From assembly GCF_014905175.1 (NCBI RefSeq), contig NC_057793.1, positions 2,604,001-2,668,000 on the forward strand: a DNA stretch of 64,000 nucleotides, written 5' to 3'. A program made the translations under genes and the position numbers. The stretch's first letter is position 1. Each line of letters opens with the position of its first letter. Under the pieces are notes generated by a model. The model was not told the origin of the DNA, did not search any database, and saw only the letters and a list, made by a program, of their open reading frames with translations. The DNA comes from Aphidius gifuensis (Eukaryota > Arthropoda > Insecta > Hymenoptera > Braconidae). Shown one piece after another: positions 37,506 through 49,400 of the stretch.

Positions 37506-39603
37506 CTATCTTCGATGACTTCTGATACTTTGAATTTTTGATTGTAATCTGAAATTAATAAATAGAATAGAATAAAATCAAAAATTAATATTTTTAAATA
37601 TTTACATTGACGATGCAGATCCATGATTTGTTGATGCATGATCACGACAATTAGAAATATTACAAATTCCATATATTGCATTTTTTCTTGTACTATTATT
37701 ATCATGAATATTTTGTTTCGATTCTTTTGAAAAAAAATTTTTGTATCTCAAACAAACTGGACAATCATCAAAATTATGAAATTGATTATTTGATGAACAT
37801 GCATGTATTGTTCGTCTTGACAGTGGTGATGGACTGCATGATCTATTTTTATATTTTTGATAACACTGATCAACATGGGAATTTTTTTTTTGGCTATCAG
37901 ATACACAGGCATGATGATTTTGAGCATGTCGACAATGAATTGTTGGAGATACTGGTTTTCCATAACTATGACAAACTTTACGTTGACGAATAACACCTTC
38001 ATTAGTTGATTTTTTATGAATACAAGGTTTTGCCTATTGAAAAAAAAGCCAAAGAAAAAATTAAAACAAATAGATCTAATTTGGATTGGGTAATGTATCC
38101 ATTACCTTTGAATTAATTAGCTTTGGATTAATAATATTATTTGAAGCAATATCTAATTCACAAATACCAAATACTTCTTCAACAATTGTTCGTGTTGAAA
38201 TTTCAATTTTAGGTGCAATAATACCCTGAAAAAAAATCAACAAATTAAATGATTAATAACACAAGTATAATGTGAATATTTTTAAGAAAAATAATATTAA
38301 TTTAACTGGAAAATATTTTGTTGATTCCATTAGTAAATCAACATCAGCACCATTTAGTAAACCTTTGAAGCAAGATGATGGATACAATAATTCAAGTAAA
38401 TTTGTTTTAAATGTTGATAATACAACACCCTTGCATCCTATTGTTGGCCATTGAATTAATTCAGCATATAAATATTCATCTTCCAGAAGACATTCAAGTT
38501 CAGTTAATGTACATATACCAGTAAATATTTTTTTAAATAAAAATTTATCATCAAATAATAGTGGAAATATTGGATTTGTTTTTTGTGATTCAATATGAGA
38601 ATTTAGAGAATTTATTTGTAATGCAACTGAACCATTTGGACATAACCAGACACCTGGACATGTTACCTATAAAAAAAATATTATTTATCATGAAAATTAT
38701 AATTTATATTTTTACTTTCATTTTTAAATTTATATTTAGACATTGCGAAATTATTGTGCTCAATTATTTTATTTAAAATTTAATTTTTTTATCTTATCAG
38801 TTATCATTTCACAGTAATACACGTCTTTTTGCTTTTTGTTTTTTAGTATATATAATTAAAAAGGTAAATATGTAACATTTCTAATCTCAACTCGTGTCAC
38901 TTTTTATATCAAAGTAATATAAAAAATATAATTGAATAAATATTATAATGACACACTTTTTATAATCTCTAAAGCAACAGCTTTTTTTAGCTTATAATAA
39001 AAATTTTTGAAGCCCCCAATATCAGTTGTTAAAAATGTTACGATTTATTATAACTGTTTTAACTTGGGCTCTAATTTTTAATTCATCATTTTCTCGAAAT
39101 TTGATACCTCAGGAAATTGAACATTGTTGTGGAGCGAAAAAACTACCTGAAGAATGTCGGGTAAATTTTTAAAACATATATATATCTATTAAAAATAATT
39201 AAAAGAAAAAAATTCTAAGTTGGTGTACTGTTAATTTATAGGCTTATATTGAAAAAAAAATTATTCAATGTAGTTCAACAACAAGTCCAACAGTGAATTC
39301 AGATGTTGTTAAAACTACAGTTTTAGATAGAAATCCGATAAAAAATTGCATAAGGATAGACTTGCATTTTCCTAGATGTAATAATTGAAAAGAACAAAAA
39401 AAAAATATTAAAATATAATAATTAGTATTATTATAATCTTACAGTGAACAAAATTTAATGGAATAAAAAAAATATTGTTCAATTTAATTATAAATATTTT
39501 TATTGGATATAATTTTATCTGTGATTATTTTTTTTTTATCATTATTACTTACAGCATGAAGATCAAATTCAATTTTGACACAAAATCCTCGAGTCCTCGT
39601 CAT
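37506..39603 (-). CDS. SPATA6 homologue (sperm connecting piece / motor-associated protein)
   Basis: Vertebrate SPATA6 is needed for the sperm head-tail junction and belongs to a ciliary/flagellar protein family. Minus-strand exons 39553-39603, 38307-38666, 38106-38225, 37606-38033 and 37506-37548 give 333 residues, phases consistent. The N-terminal domain shows the family pattern: VKIEFDLHAVTCPGVWLCPNG, then NPIFPLLFDDKFLFKKIFTG, an acidic YAELIQW segment, and the diagnostic APKIEISTRTIVEEVF. The C-terminal half is Cys/His-rich (CPVC, several HxC pairs) and poorly conserved, ending SILQSKIQSIRSHRR. Intron 2 has a GTTAAA donor, weak but required by the reading frame. Intron 1 (38667-39552) contains a complete small gene on the other strand. 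Confidence 0.82.
39035..39388 (+). CDS. Small secreted six-cysteine protein, copy 1 (nested in SPATA6 intron 1)
   Basis: Family not recognised. Two exons, 39035-39160 and 39242-39388, give 90 residues. The N-terminus MLRFIITVLTWALIFNSSFS is a clear signal peptide. The mature part would start near RNLIPQEIEHCCGAKK and holds six cysteines (31, 32, 41, 52, 78, 88), enough for three disulfides. A single intron in phase 0 lies between cysteines 3 and 4. Upstream is a TATA-like GTATATATAATT near 38850. It lies wholly inside intron 1 of the SPATA6 homologue on the opposite strand. The second copy, with matching splice sites and frame, supports a real gene. Possible roles for such secreted peptides in insects include seminal, immune or venom proteins, but none can be assigned. 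Confidence 0.72.
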
Positions 39604-40127
39604 GTTTAGTAATAAAAATATTATCAAACAAATTTATGATTTTTAACATCATTGTCTCATCAACAATGATCCAAGCTTTCTTTAAATTTCCCAAGATCAT
39701 TAATTTTCAATTTTTTCATATTAAAAATTAAAATAAATATACAAAAAAAAAAAAGGTTACTTTTAAATTATAATTGAGACAATTGTTTTTTTTTAAAAAA
39801 TATAAAAATTTGAGGTTTATAAAAATGATTGATTAAATAAAGATTAAATACTTATTCTACAATATTTTCTTAAGACGGTGGTTGCTTGGCGACTGTCAAC
39901 ACACAACATGTCAATTTGAGTTTGCGTGAAGGAAAATTATACATTTGAAAATTTAATGATTTTTTAAAAATTATAAAATAAAATTATAAAAAAAAAAAAA
40001 TATTTTTAATTATTTTTTTAATTATTAATAAATGTAATTTTAATTTTTTAAAAAATGATTTAATTTGAATTTAATAATTAGTGGATTTATTTATTTGAAA
40101 AAAATAGTCATTGAATGATAAAAAAAT

Positions 40128-40600
40128 TCATGTTTTAAAGGATTTTCCCTGAAATTTTTTTTGTGTTAAATTTTTATCAGCTTGACGAATTCTCATTTCA
40201 GTTTTAACAACATCACATTCTGTCAGTGGAAAATTAAGCCTTGGGTCATTTGATTTTTTAACAAAAATTTCATCAGCAAACCATCCATAACTAATTTTAA
40301 TTAAAAATAAAATATTATTTAATTGTTAATTGTATTTAATTGTTAATTTTATTTTTACGTCATATTCATAGTGGGTGGACGATATGGATAAATATCTCTC
40401 GGTTTCAATTCATAACGTCTTTCGATTAATTTAATATATTCATCTGGTGCATTTATTGAATTAATTCCTTCGTATTTTGAATAAAATTTACCAGTTATTA
40501 ATTTTTTTTTTGGTATTGCTCCAAATTTTTCAGTTAATTTAATTTTTCTATTAGCTTTTTCATATTGTTCTGTGTAAAATAAAAGTTTTACAGGATCCAT
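40128..40600 (-). CDS. CFAP144/FAM183-like ciliary microtubule protein
   Basis: Minus-strand exons 40359-40600 and 40128-40290 encode 134 residues. The C-terminal pattern YPYRPPTMNMTYGWF followed by DPRLNFPLTECDVVKTEMRI resembles the FAM183/CFAP144 family, whose members bind inside axonemal doublet microtubules. The N-terminus is Lys-rich (MDPVKLLFYTEQYEKANRK). The donor GAC|GTAAAA and the acceptor TTTTAATTAG|TT join in phase 2. Placement next to a SPATA6 homologue fits expression in sperm or sensory cilia. The assignment rests on a short motif, so moderate certainty only. Confidence 0.68.
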
Positions 40601-41247
40601 AATTTTATAATTGAAAAAAAAAAATATACAAATAAATAAAAAACAAAATTTTTTAACATTAAAATAAATGAATTCTTATATTTAAATTTTTATCAAATTT
40701 TTTTTTATTATGACGTACTATCAACTAAAATTAAATTTTGATATTAAAATAAAAACTCAAACGTGTGAGAAATTATAAAGCAAAAAATTTTTAAAAGTTT
40801 AAATAATTTTTTTTACAATAAATATTTGTTGCACAGTATTTTTGTAATGTCCATTAAATAAAGGACATCTTTAAGTAGTAAAATATATTTTTTTTTTCAA
40901 TTTTCTACTGATGCATTTCTTTACAACAATTATAAACAATAAACGTCATGGGTGACTATTTTTATATGTGAAATCTGTTATTTTTAGACATATTGAAAAA
41001 TTATTGTGCTCAATTACTTCATCGCTTTACAGTAATACACGTTTTTTTTGTTTTTGCTTTTTAGTATAATTAAAAAGGTAAATATGTAACATTTTTAATC
41101 TCAGCTCATGTCTTTTTTTATATGAAAGTAATATTAAAAATATAATTGAATAAATATTATAATGACACACTTTTTAAAATCTTTAAATCAACAGCTTTTT
41201 TAGCTTATAATAAAAATTTTTTAAGCCTCCAATACCAGTTGTTAAAA

Positions 41248-41564
41248 ATGTTACGATTTGTTATAATTGTTTTGACTTGGGCTCTAATTTTTAAGTCATC
41301 ATTTTCTCGAAATTTGATACCTCAAGAAATTGAACATTGTTGTGGAGCTAAAAAACTACCTGAAGAATGTCAGGTAAATTTTTAAAACAAATATGTATAT
41401 ATATATCTATTAAAAATAATTGAAAGATAAATTTTTTAAGTTGAAGTAATGTTGAATTATAGGTTTATATTGAAAAAAAAATTATTCGATGTACTTCAAC
41501 AACAAGTCCAACAGTGAATTCAGATGATATTAAAGTTATAGTTTTAAAAAAAAGTCCAGTGTAA
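41248..41564 (+). CDS. Small secreted protein, copy 2 (C-terminally shortened paralogue)
   Basis: Exons 41248-41373 and 41463-41564 give 75 residues. The signal peptide MLRFVIIVLTWALIFKSSFS and the CCGAKKLPEEC segment are nearly identical to copy 1, with the same intron position and phase. A TAA at 41562-41564 replaces the sequence that in copy 1 encodes the last 15 residues, so cysteines 5 and 6 are lost and four remain. The downstream DNA still aligns with the copy 1 tail. It may be a working shorter peptide or an early pseudogene. The TATA-like element upstream of copy 1 is also shortened here. Confidence 0.6.
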
Positions 41565-41683
41565 GATTGCATAGTGAAAAACTTGCATTTTCCAGGATGT
41601 AATAATTAAAAAAATAAAAAAATGTTGGACATAAAAAAAATGGACATAATTTTATCTGTAATTATTTTTTTTTTTTTTATCAT

Positions 41684-41700
41684 CCTCGAGTCCTCGTCAT
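41684..41700 (-). pseudogene. Relic of SPATA6 exon 1 start
   Basis: On the minus strand ATGACGAGGACTCGAGG is identical to the first codons of the SPATA6 homologue (MTRTRG), but the frame then reaches a stop and the donor is deleted. Flanking sequence (TGTTTAGTAA..ATATTATCAAACAAATTTAT) also matches. Confidence 0.75.
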
Positions 41701-41762
41701 GTTTAGTAACAAAAAATATTATCAAACAAATTTATAAATTTTAACATCATTGTCTCGTCTAA

Positions 41763-41786
41763 AAATAAAAGTCTCACAGTATCCAT
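41763..41786 (-). pseudogene. Relic of CFAP144-like exon 1 start
   Basis: On the minus strand it reads MDTVRLLF, against MDPVKLLF in the intact gene, with matching upstream sequence TAAAATTATGG. Truncated after eight codons. Confidence 0.7.
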
Positions 41787-42594
41787 AATTTTATAATCGA
41801 AAAAAAATAATATAATTAAATTTTATTATGAAAATAAAAACACCAACTATTTTTATGTGAAATCTGTTATTTATTTTTAAAATATGTATATTATGTAAAT
41901 AAAAAAAAATTCATACATAACAAATGGAAGACAATAACCAATGTCAACCAAAATTTAAAAAAAAAAATAAAAACAGTTCCACTACATTTTTACAAACAAT
42001 GAAATAATTATTAAATTAAATTTGCTTGTAAATTTATAAATACAATAGTAAGGCAATATATATTTAAACACAAAAGTATTTATTTTATTTTTTCATCTTT
42101 CTTATTTTATCTGGCTTCAAAATAAAAAGTTTACAATCTCATAAACTATCAGAGCCATTTTTAAAATTAAAAAAACCTGACTAGTTTGATTAAAATAAAA
42201 TAATAAACAAAAAACAAAATACATAAAATAATAATTAAAAAGCTTTTAAAGCTCATAATTAATGGCACTTTATGGAAAATAACAGTCAAATGTTGAAAAA
42301 CTCATGATTTTATAATTATTTTTCATTCAATTTTCATGATTATTTTTCAACTTTAATTATCATGTATAAAAACAGACTATAACTTAAAAATTATTAATAA
42401 TTATAAACTATTATCTCGAAATAAAAATTCGATTCTCTTTTTTTTTTCAAGTATAAAATGTTATGCAATATTTTTGATTTAAATATTTTCAACCACACAT
42501 TATTTCTTTGGTCATTAAAATTAATTATAATTAAAAAATGAAAATCTAGATATCTAAATTATAATTATAATTTGGCAAGAAAAAAAAAGCAGCT
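41787..42594. other. End of the duplicated block and 3' flank of the large minus-strand ORF
   Basis: No coding signal; AT-rich. The part nearest 42594 is probably 3'UTR. Confidence 0.45.
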
Positions 42595-45500
42595 TTATTC
42601 AATTGTGGTCATGTCATCACTGTCATCAGGACAAGCAGCTGAAAGTTCTTTTGATTCACTAGCAGTCTCACATCTAAATACAAAAAAAATAAATAATAAA
42701 AAATGATGAAAAATATTGTAATAATAATTAACAAAAAAATTGATAAATATATTTTATAAATAATATTAATCTCACCTTAAATTATCATCATCATGACTTT
42801 TATCACTATCATCAGGTGAATCATTAGTTGAATATTTATCAACATTATTTTTCCATTTATGAACAATATCAGAATCACCATTATATTTACCAGTAAAATC
42901 ATCAGTTAATTTTGTTGTTGTTTGTTTTTTTTTCATTGTTAAATAATCAATATTACTTGGTGTTAATAAATCTTCATAATAATCAGCTGTTTTTTTATTT
43001 TCAATAATTGAATTATTACGTGTTAATGAATTATGTGCATTATATTTTCTTGGCAATGTACTACTACGATGATTTCGATGATAATCAATACTACAATTAC
43101 TTTCATCTCTACTTAAACCAGTACTTGATGAATTTTTATTATAATTATCACTTGGATCATATGAAAATGTTGAATTTGTTAAATATTTACTACAATGTGA
43201 TGATGTATCTGGTAATGGTGATACTCTGTAACGTCTTAATGTATCATATGATGATTTTAATTTACTATATTTATCTGTTGGTGATAATAAACTACAACTT
43301 GTATCAGAATATTTATCAATTGGTGATTTACGATATGATAATAATTCATCAGTATACAATGACAATGTTCTGTCATTATTAATACCAGTTGGTGATGAAT
43401 TTAAACTATATGAATTCATTTTTTTATTATTTCTTTTAACACCACCACCATCATCATTATTGTCGTCATCATCATGTTTATTTAAATTATTAAAACTATA
43501 TTTTCTTGGTAATGTTGATGAATTTGTTAATGTTGTTGGTTTACGTTTTCTTTCATTAAATCTTGAATAAAAACTTTTTCTTCTAATTCTATCAATAATT
43601 GATTCTTGATGATCATTACGTGATAGCGGTGAATAACCAGGTGATGTTGGTGATTGTATATCACTACCAGTACGATGATTTAAATCATTTGAACATATTG
43701 ACCATGAATCAAAACTTTCATTGTCATCCATTGGTGATAATATATCTTCTGTTGTATCTGGTGTTAATTTGTGTTTAATGATATTTAGTTTTTCTTTATT
43801 ATCATTTTGTAATATTGATAATTTTTTATTATCATTTATTGTTGGTGTTGTTGTTGCTGCTGTTGTTGTTGGTGGTGGTGTATTTTTTTTATGGTTATTT
43901 ATTAATTCAGTATTATCATTTATCAACTCATGTTTTGATGAATCAATTTCATCAGATAAATCTAGAGATTTTGTAGAAATTTTATCTTGATGATAATCTT
44001 CACTTTTTAATGCTTTATCATTTACTATTTTATTACCCATAATATTTGCATGATGAGTCATTGCTTTTGAATTATTATTTGATGATGTTGATTGTATTTT
44101 ATCTGGTGGATTATTAAATGTATATTGTTGTACTTTTGATAAATCTAATTTTAAATTACTTCTATTTGCTCGATTATGAGGAATTTCATTGTCATCTTGT
44201 GATGTTATTTGTGTATTTGAATTTTGGTTTTTAGATATTTCTTTTGTATCATTTTCATGATTATTTATTGTAATTTTATCAGAATTATCTGGTAATTCAT
44301 TTAAATTTTTATCTTTTTTAATAACAATTTCTGTATTATTATCATTTTTAGATGATGATGATGATGATTTAACATCATTACAATATGAATTTGATTTTTT
44401 AACAACTTTTTTAACAACTTTAATTAATTTTTTTTTTTTATTATCATCATTATCATCTTTATCATCTTTTTTTATTCCAATTTTTTTAATTTTTTTATCT
44501 TTATCATCAATTTTTTCAATTTTTGTCAATGAATTATTTTTACCAATTGATGTTAGAGATTTAACATATTTCTTTTTAACATTAACTTTTTTAATATCAT
44601 CATTATTTGTTGTTATTTTATTGTCAATAATTTTTTCTGGTGAATTTTTTTTTAATGTTAATTTTGATATTAATGAATTTTTATTATCTGATTTTTCAGG
44701 TGTTGATTTACGTGTATTAATTATTTTATCTGGACTTTTTTTAGCTAATTTATTTTGTTGTTTTTCAATTGATAATTTTCTCTCAACACTTGATCTAATT
44801 GGTGGTGTTTTTTCTTTAATTTTTTCTTTAATTATTGTTTTTTTAATTTCGCTTTTTTCCGGTGAACGTTTTGTATCGCTGATTATTTTTTTTGTATTTT
44901 TAACATCATTTTTCATTTCTGGTTTTGATTTTGTTGGTATTTTACTATTTAATGTTGATGATGATGATGATTCACCAGTTATTACACTTGTATCTGAACG
45001 TGATCCTTTGTATGTATTTTTTTTAAATTTACTCAATAATGTTGTTGATGGTTTTGTTCCATTAATCATTGTTTTTGAATCATTTTTAAATAATCCAAAT
45101 ACAGATGATACTTTCGATTTTGTTGTTGCTGTTGTTGATGTTACTGGTGTATCATTTAAAATTAAATTTTCCATTGATGAAATAGATTTTTTAGTTTCAT
45201 TTTCATTAAGTTTATCTGTATTTGCTATTGGTTCTTGTTGTTTTTTAAATTGTTCATCATTTTTATCACATTTAGAATTTATAATTTCAATATCATTTAT
45301 TAATTTATCAATATTATTGTTATCTAAATTTTGTACTATCTTTGTATCATCAATTGTTTTATTTTCACAATTATTATTTGTTGCTTTTTCGTTTTCGAAA
45401 TTATCAAATTTATCTCTTGTCATTGTATTGACTTTATTTTTTAATTCTTTTTCTGGTTTATTATCTTTAATATTTGTATTTACAATAACATTATTATTAT

Positions 45501-46320
45501 TGCCAATAATTTTATCATTTTTAAGTCTCATAAATCTTGTTTTTCTTCTTTCATTTTCAGCAGCTTTTTGTGCTTCTTTATCTTTAACATATTGACTTTC
45601 TTCACGAGGTGTATCAAAAAAATCTGGACGTAAAAATCGTGATATTCTTTTACGTGGTGATTTATCATTTTTATCTGTTTCTCTTGTACTTGATGATGAA
45701 CGAAATAATTTACTTAACAATGATCTTTCTGGTGATGTTTTATTATCATTTGTTATTAAATTTTTTTCATTTGTACAACCAAGTGTTTTTCTTCTATCAC
45801 CAGATGACCATTCAACATCACGATTTAATGATTCTGATCGTAATCTTAAACTTGGTATACAACTACGACGTTTTGATAATGATGATAAATCATTTATTGA
45901 ACCCAACAATTCATTATCACATTTATTATCATTATTTTGTTCATATTTTGTTTGCAAACCTAAGCTACGTAATTTTGTTTCTTTTATTAAATTTTCAGCA
46001 GCAAGTAAACGACATTCAAAATCTTTAGCATCTGCTTTTAATGAATTCATTGAATCTGTTTGTATATTTGACGTTGATTCAGTTGGTGATGTATCAAATG
46101 ATTTCACTGACAAACTTGGTGTAGCATCACAATAATTTGTATCACAAATTGATGACATTGATTGTTTATTTGACTCAATACTATCATTATATATTTTTGC
46201 TGTATTATTATCATCAATAATAGCTGTTTCTTCTTGTATTTTATCAGTACGTAATGAATTATCACGACGTAAACTATTACTACTACTATTATTATTAATT
46301 GTTATTTGATTTATATCCAA
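42595..46320 (-). CDS. Giant disordered Ser/Asn/Lys/Asp-rich ORF, probable C-terminal continuation of NUAK
   Basis: Exons 42776-46320 and 42595-42673 give about 1207 codons, ending DSDDMTTIE. No in-frame Met occurs until about residue 55 (near 46158) and an in-frame stop sits at 46333-46335. The frame is therefore best explained as an exon continued from upstream. It is mostly disordered and basic. More ordered-looking islands are FECRLLAAENLIKETKLRS, LLSKLFRSSSS..RKRISRFLRPDFFDTPREES, and a coiled-coil QKAAENERRKTRFMRLKND. SPEK/SPDK-type repeats and three S/T-TLPRKY motifs occur; TLPR motifs also recur in the NUAK tail (TLPRRK, TLPRGK). Same strand, 120 bp downstream of the NUAK exon stop, but in another frame. 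It could instead be a separate gene. Confidence 0.6.
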
Positions 46321-46439
46321 GTATTTGTCAAATCAATATTAATCATGGTCAATTCATTATCATCATCATCATCATCAAATATAGTTTGTCTATCGTATTT
46401 ATTATCAAATCAATTGTTTGAATCATCTTCATATCTACA

Positions 46440-49400
46440 TTATTTTATTAATGGTTTATCAAGGATACTTGATGGCTCTTCTGTTGATGAACGATATAAA
46501 CGTTCACGTGGTATTGATGGTGAACGTGGAAGTAATTGACGTGTTTTTTCAATAAATTGACGACTCAAACGACGTGCAAGACATGGTGTTAAATCATCAC
46601 GTGATGGTGATAATTTTATTCCAATTAATCCATTTGTTCCATGATCCTTTGTTGTTAATGAATCATCCTCATCACGTTGGTCATCTGAAAAATAATTTTG
46701 GAAAACCAAACATTTTTCGCAGCGACAATCTGCGTTCAACTAAACCTTTTTTTCAACACTCATTTATCATATTCAAATTACAAATGTTTTTTTTTTTTTT
46801 TTTGTATATATTTATTTATTTTTCAAGGAGAATTTTCAACTTTAAAAGTTCGTTGTCGATTAGTCAGTACAATCAGTATTGTCATTTTTTTTTTTTTTTT
46901 TTTACTTTTTAAATTAATCTATGAAATTACACATGCTATATACAAAAAAAATAAAAAGAAAAAAATAATTTTAATATCTAGTTGGACTACTGATATTTAT
47001 GGTGTTATTTAATTATTATTTTGGATATCTCCACTTGTTTTGAGTATAAATTTAACTAAAATATTTACATTATTTTTGATATTATTATTAATAGTTAAAT
47101 GGTTGCACAAACAAAGCATTCCAAGTGACAATTAAGTAAAATAATAGAAAAGAAAAAAAAACAAATTCATTTATGATTAATAATTTTTTTTTTTTTCAAC
47201 ATAAAACATTGTTATTTAAACTCTCAAAAACACAACAAATCGAAGCTTCAGTATTTTTTAAATATTTTTTACATCAAGTGGTTAGTGACTTAGAAAAGTA
47301 TTACATACTTTTTGTTTTTTTTTTTTTTCATTTTACTGCAGTTTAATATAAAACAATAATTACAACACAAATGTGTTTGACTTTTAGAATATTCTCACTA
47401 ACATCGTCATATACAAAAATTGTATCAACATAGTTATGCCTAATGAGACATTTTTAATATAGATAAATACAAAATTAACAAGTTTAACAAAAAATATTAA
47501 TATCAGCTTATTGAGCAGGCTCAAGTATGATTTGTTCAACTTGGCAAATAATTTCAACCAAATTTTGTTGATCATTGTCTTCCAACATTATTCTACATAT
47601 TTAAAAAAAATTTTTTCAACAAATTTACAAATGAAAATAATAGTAACAATAGATACTAATATCCCAAGAAATTTTTTTCTTATTTTAAATTTAAATGTGC
47701 ATCAATTATAAAATAATAACAAAAAAAAATAAGCAAAAAATTAATTGTTAATTATAAATAATAGTGTTAGTATTATTAAAATTTTTTTTGAATCAAATCA
47801 TACATTGGCCGAGCTGATGTTGAAAGATTTAATATCTTTTTTTAAATATTTCGACACAATAATTATTGAAATATCACTCTTTTGTCAATCAGCACAATTT
47901 TTAATGATTTTTATTTTGTAAAAATGAAGCATATATTTATATTATTTATATATTGTTGTATATATTATATAATTTTTAAAAACATTTGAATTTAAATTAA
48001 TTATTTTTTTTGGTTTTGTAAATTAAATATATATATAAATAATTTTGTAAAATATATTTTGTAAATATGGCATCTCAGATACATTTTTTTAAAAATAAAT
48101 TAAATATTTGATGACTGTGTGTGTTGTGTAAGTGATTTATTAAATTTAATTATATATTCATAAAATATTTATTATTATTTTCCAGTGGAAATTGATGATA
48201 ATTGTTGTACCTAACTTGGCAAATATGTTATTGCCTTGTTACTGTGAATTATCGTCGGCCCGTCTACGTAGAGTCACTCGCACGGTCGCTGCAACAACCG
48301 TCATAAAATTACCGTAATTACACGTGAAAAAAAGTTTTTTAAAAAATTTATATTCAACAAAAAATGATGACAATTATTAGATAATATTTTTGATAACTAT
48401 TATTTGCATGAATTTTTTTTTTACTATTAAACGAAATGAAATCGAAAAAAAATTTTTAAATTTTCGAAAGTTTCGTTTTATTATTAACAATTTAATTGAT
48501 GAAAGAAAATCAATTATTATCAAAAATAAAAATTTATTAATTATCATCAATTAGACAGTGTTATTATTTTTTGTTTATTATAATTATTCATATTTTTTTT
48601 CTCAACTGATTGAAGAGTCGACGATAGACTTTTAGATATTGTTTTTTTAAAAAAAAAAATTACTATCAATTTTAAATTGAATAAATGTGGTTTTTTAATT
48701 TTTTTAAAAATGATTTTTTGTTTATTTAAATAAAATCTATTTGTTTATTTATATTTTGTTTGTTTTTGTTTTTTTTTTTTTTTTTTTAATTTTTGTATAT
48801 GGACGTGTTTTCAAGTTCATGCTTTAAAAAATAATTTTTTTCTTGCAGATTTTGTGCTGTTATTAATTTATAAAATAAATAAAAATAATTTTATTTATTT
48901 ATTTTTAAAGCTATTTATTTGTTTAAAAAAATAATATATATTTTGTGTTGGTAAATATAATTTATTGGGTCATTTGTATACATCACTTGATAAATATGTT
49001 TATAAAAATTATATTTCGATTTTGCAAATAACGTGCAATCATGCTTCAAATGTGACAAATTGTTTATAATTTGATTTATTCAATGAAAAACTGATTACTC
49101 TGATTGTTTATTTATCAAATAAAATTTCAAAAATTCATCAGCTCATCATCCACATCCGTAAAAAAATAGTGTTTCAAATAAAAAAATAAATACCACGAAA
49201 AAAAATAATTTCAACTACTCAAGACTGCTAGCCCTTTAGCAGACATAAATAAATTTGAATAATGTTAGTACAGTAAATAAAATAGTTGCAAAACATCCCC
49301 AGGCAAAAATTAAAGAAAAAAAAAAAAAAAAAACAACAACAACAATCTAAATAAATAATCGTAGAAAAAAATAGTAGATAAAAATTTGAAATAATAATAA

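Larger units (their letters stand above)
38740..41880. repeat. Decayed tandem duplication, unit about 2.2 kb
   Basis: Sequence from about 38745 (GACATTGCGAAATTATTGTG) reappears from about 40988, with the two secreted-protein start codons 2213 bp apart. Homology continues through a SPATA6 exon 1 relic (41684-41700), a CFAP144 exon 1 relic (41763-41786) and flanking sequence to about 41880. There the ACTATTTTTATGTGAAATCTG motif matches the motif just before the second copy (near 40955-40980). The spacing shrinks stepwise, showing internal deletions in the right copy. Confidence 0.8.

Noticed and set aside
41146..41385. N-terminally extended frame of the second secreted-protein copy
   Set aside because: The extra residues precede the signal peptide and read AT-rich 5'UTR. 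The Met at 41248 matches the start used by copy 1.
44621..45595. Long plus-strand frame of 324 codons with hydrophobic composition
   Set aside because: Exact antisense of the giant Ser/Asn/Lys-rich ORF. The Phe/Leu/Ile/Ser composition is what antisense of AAA/AAT/GAT/TCA codons gives; no Met-led domain or splice logic.
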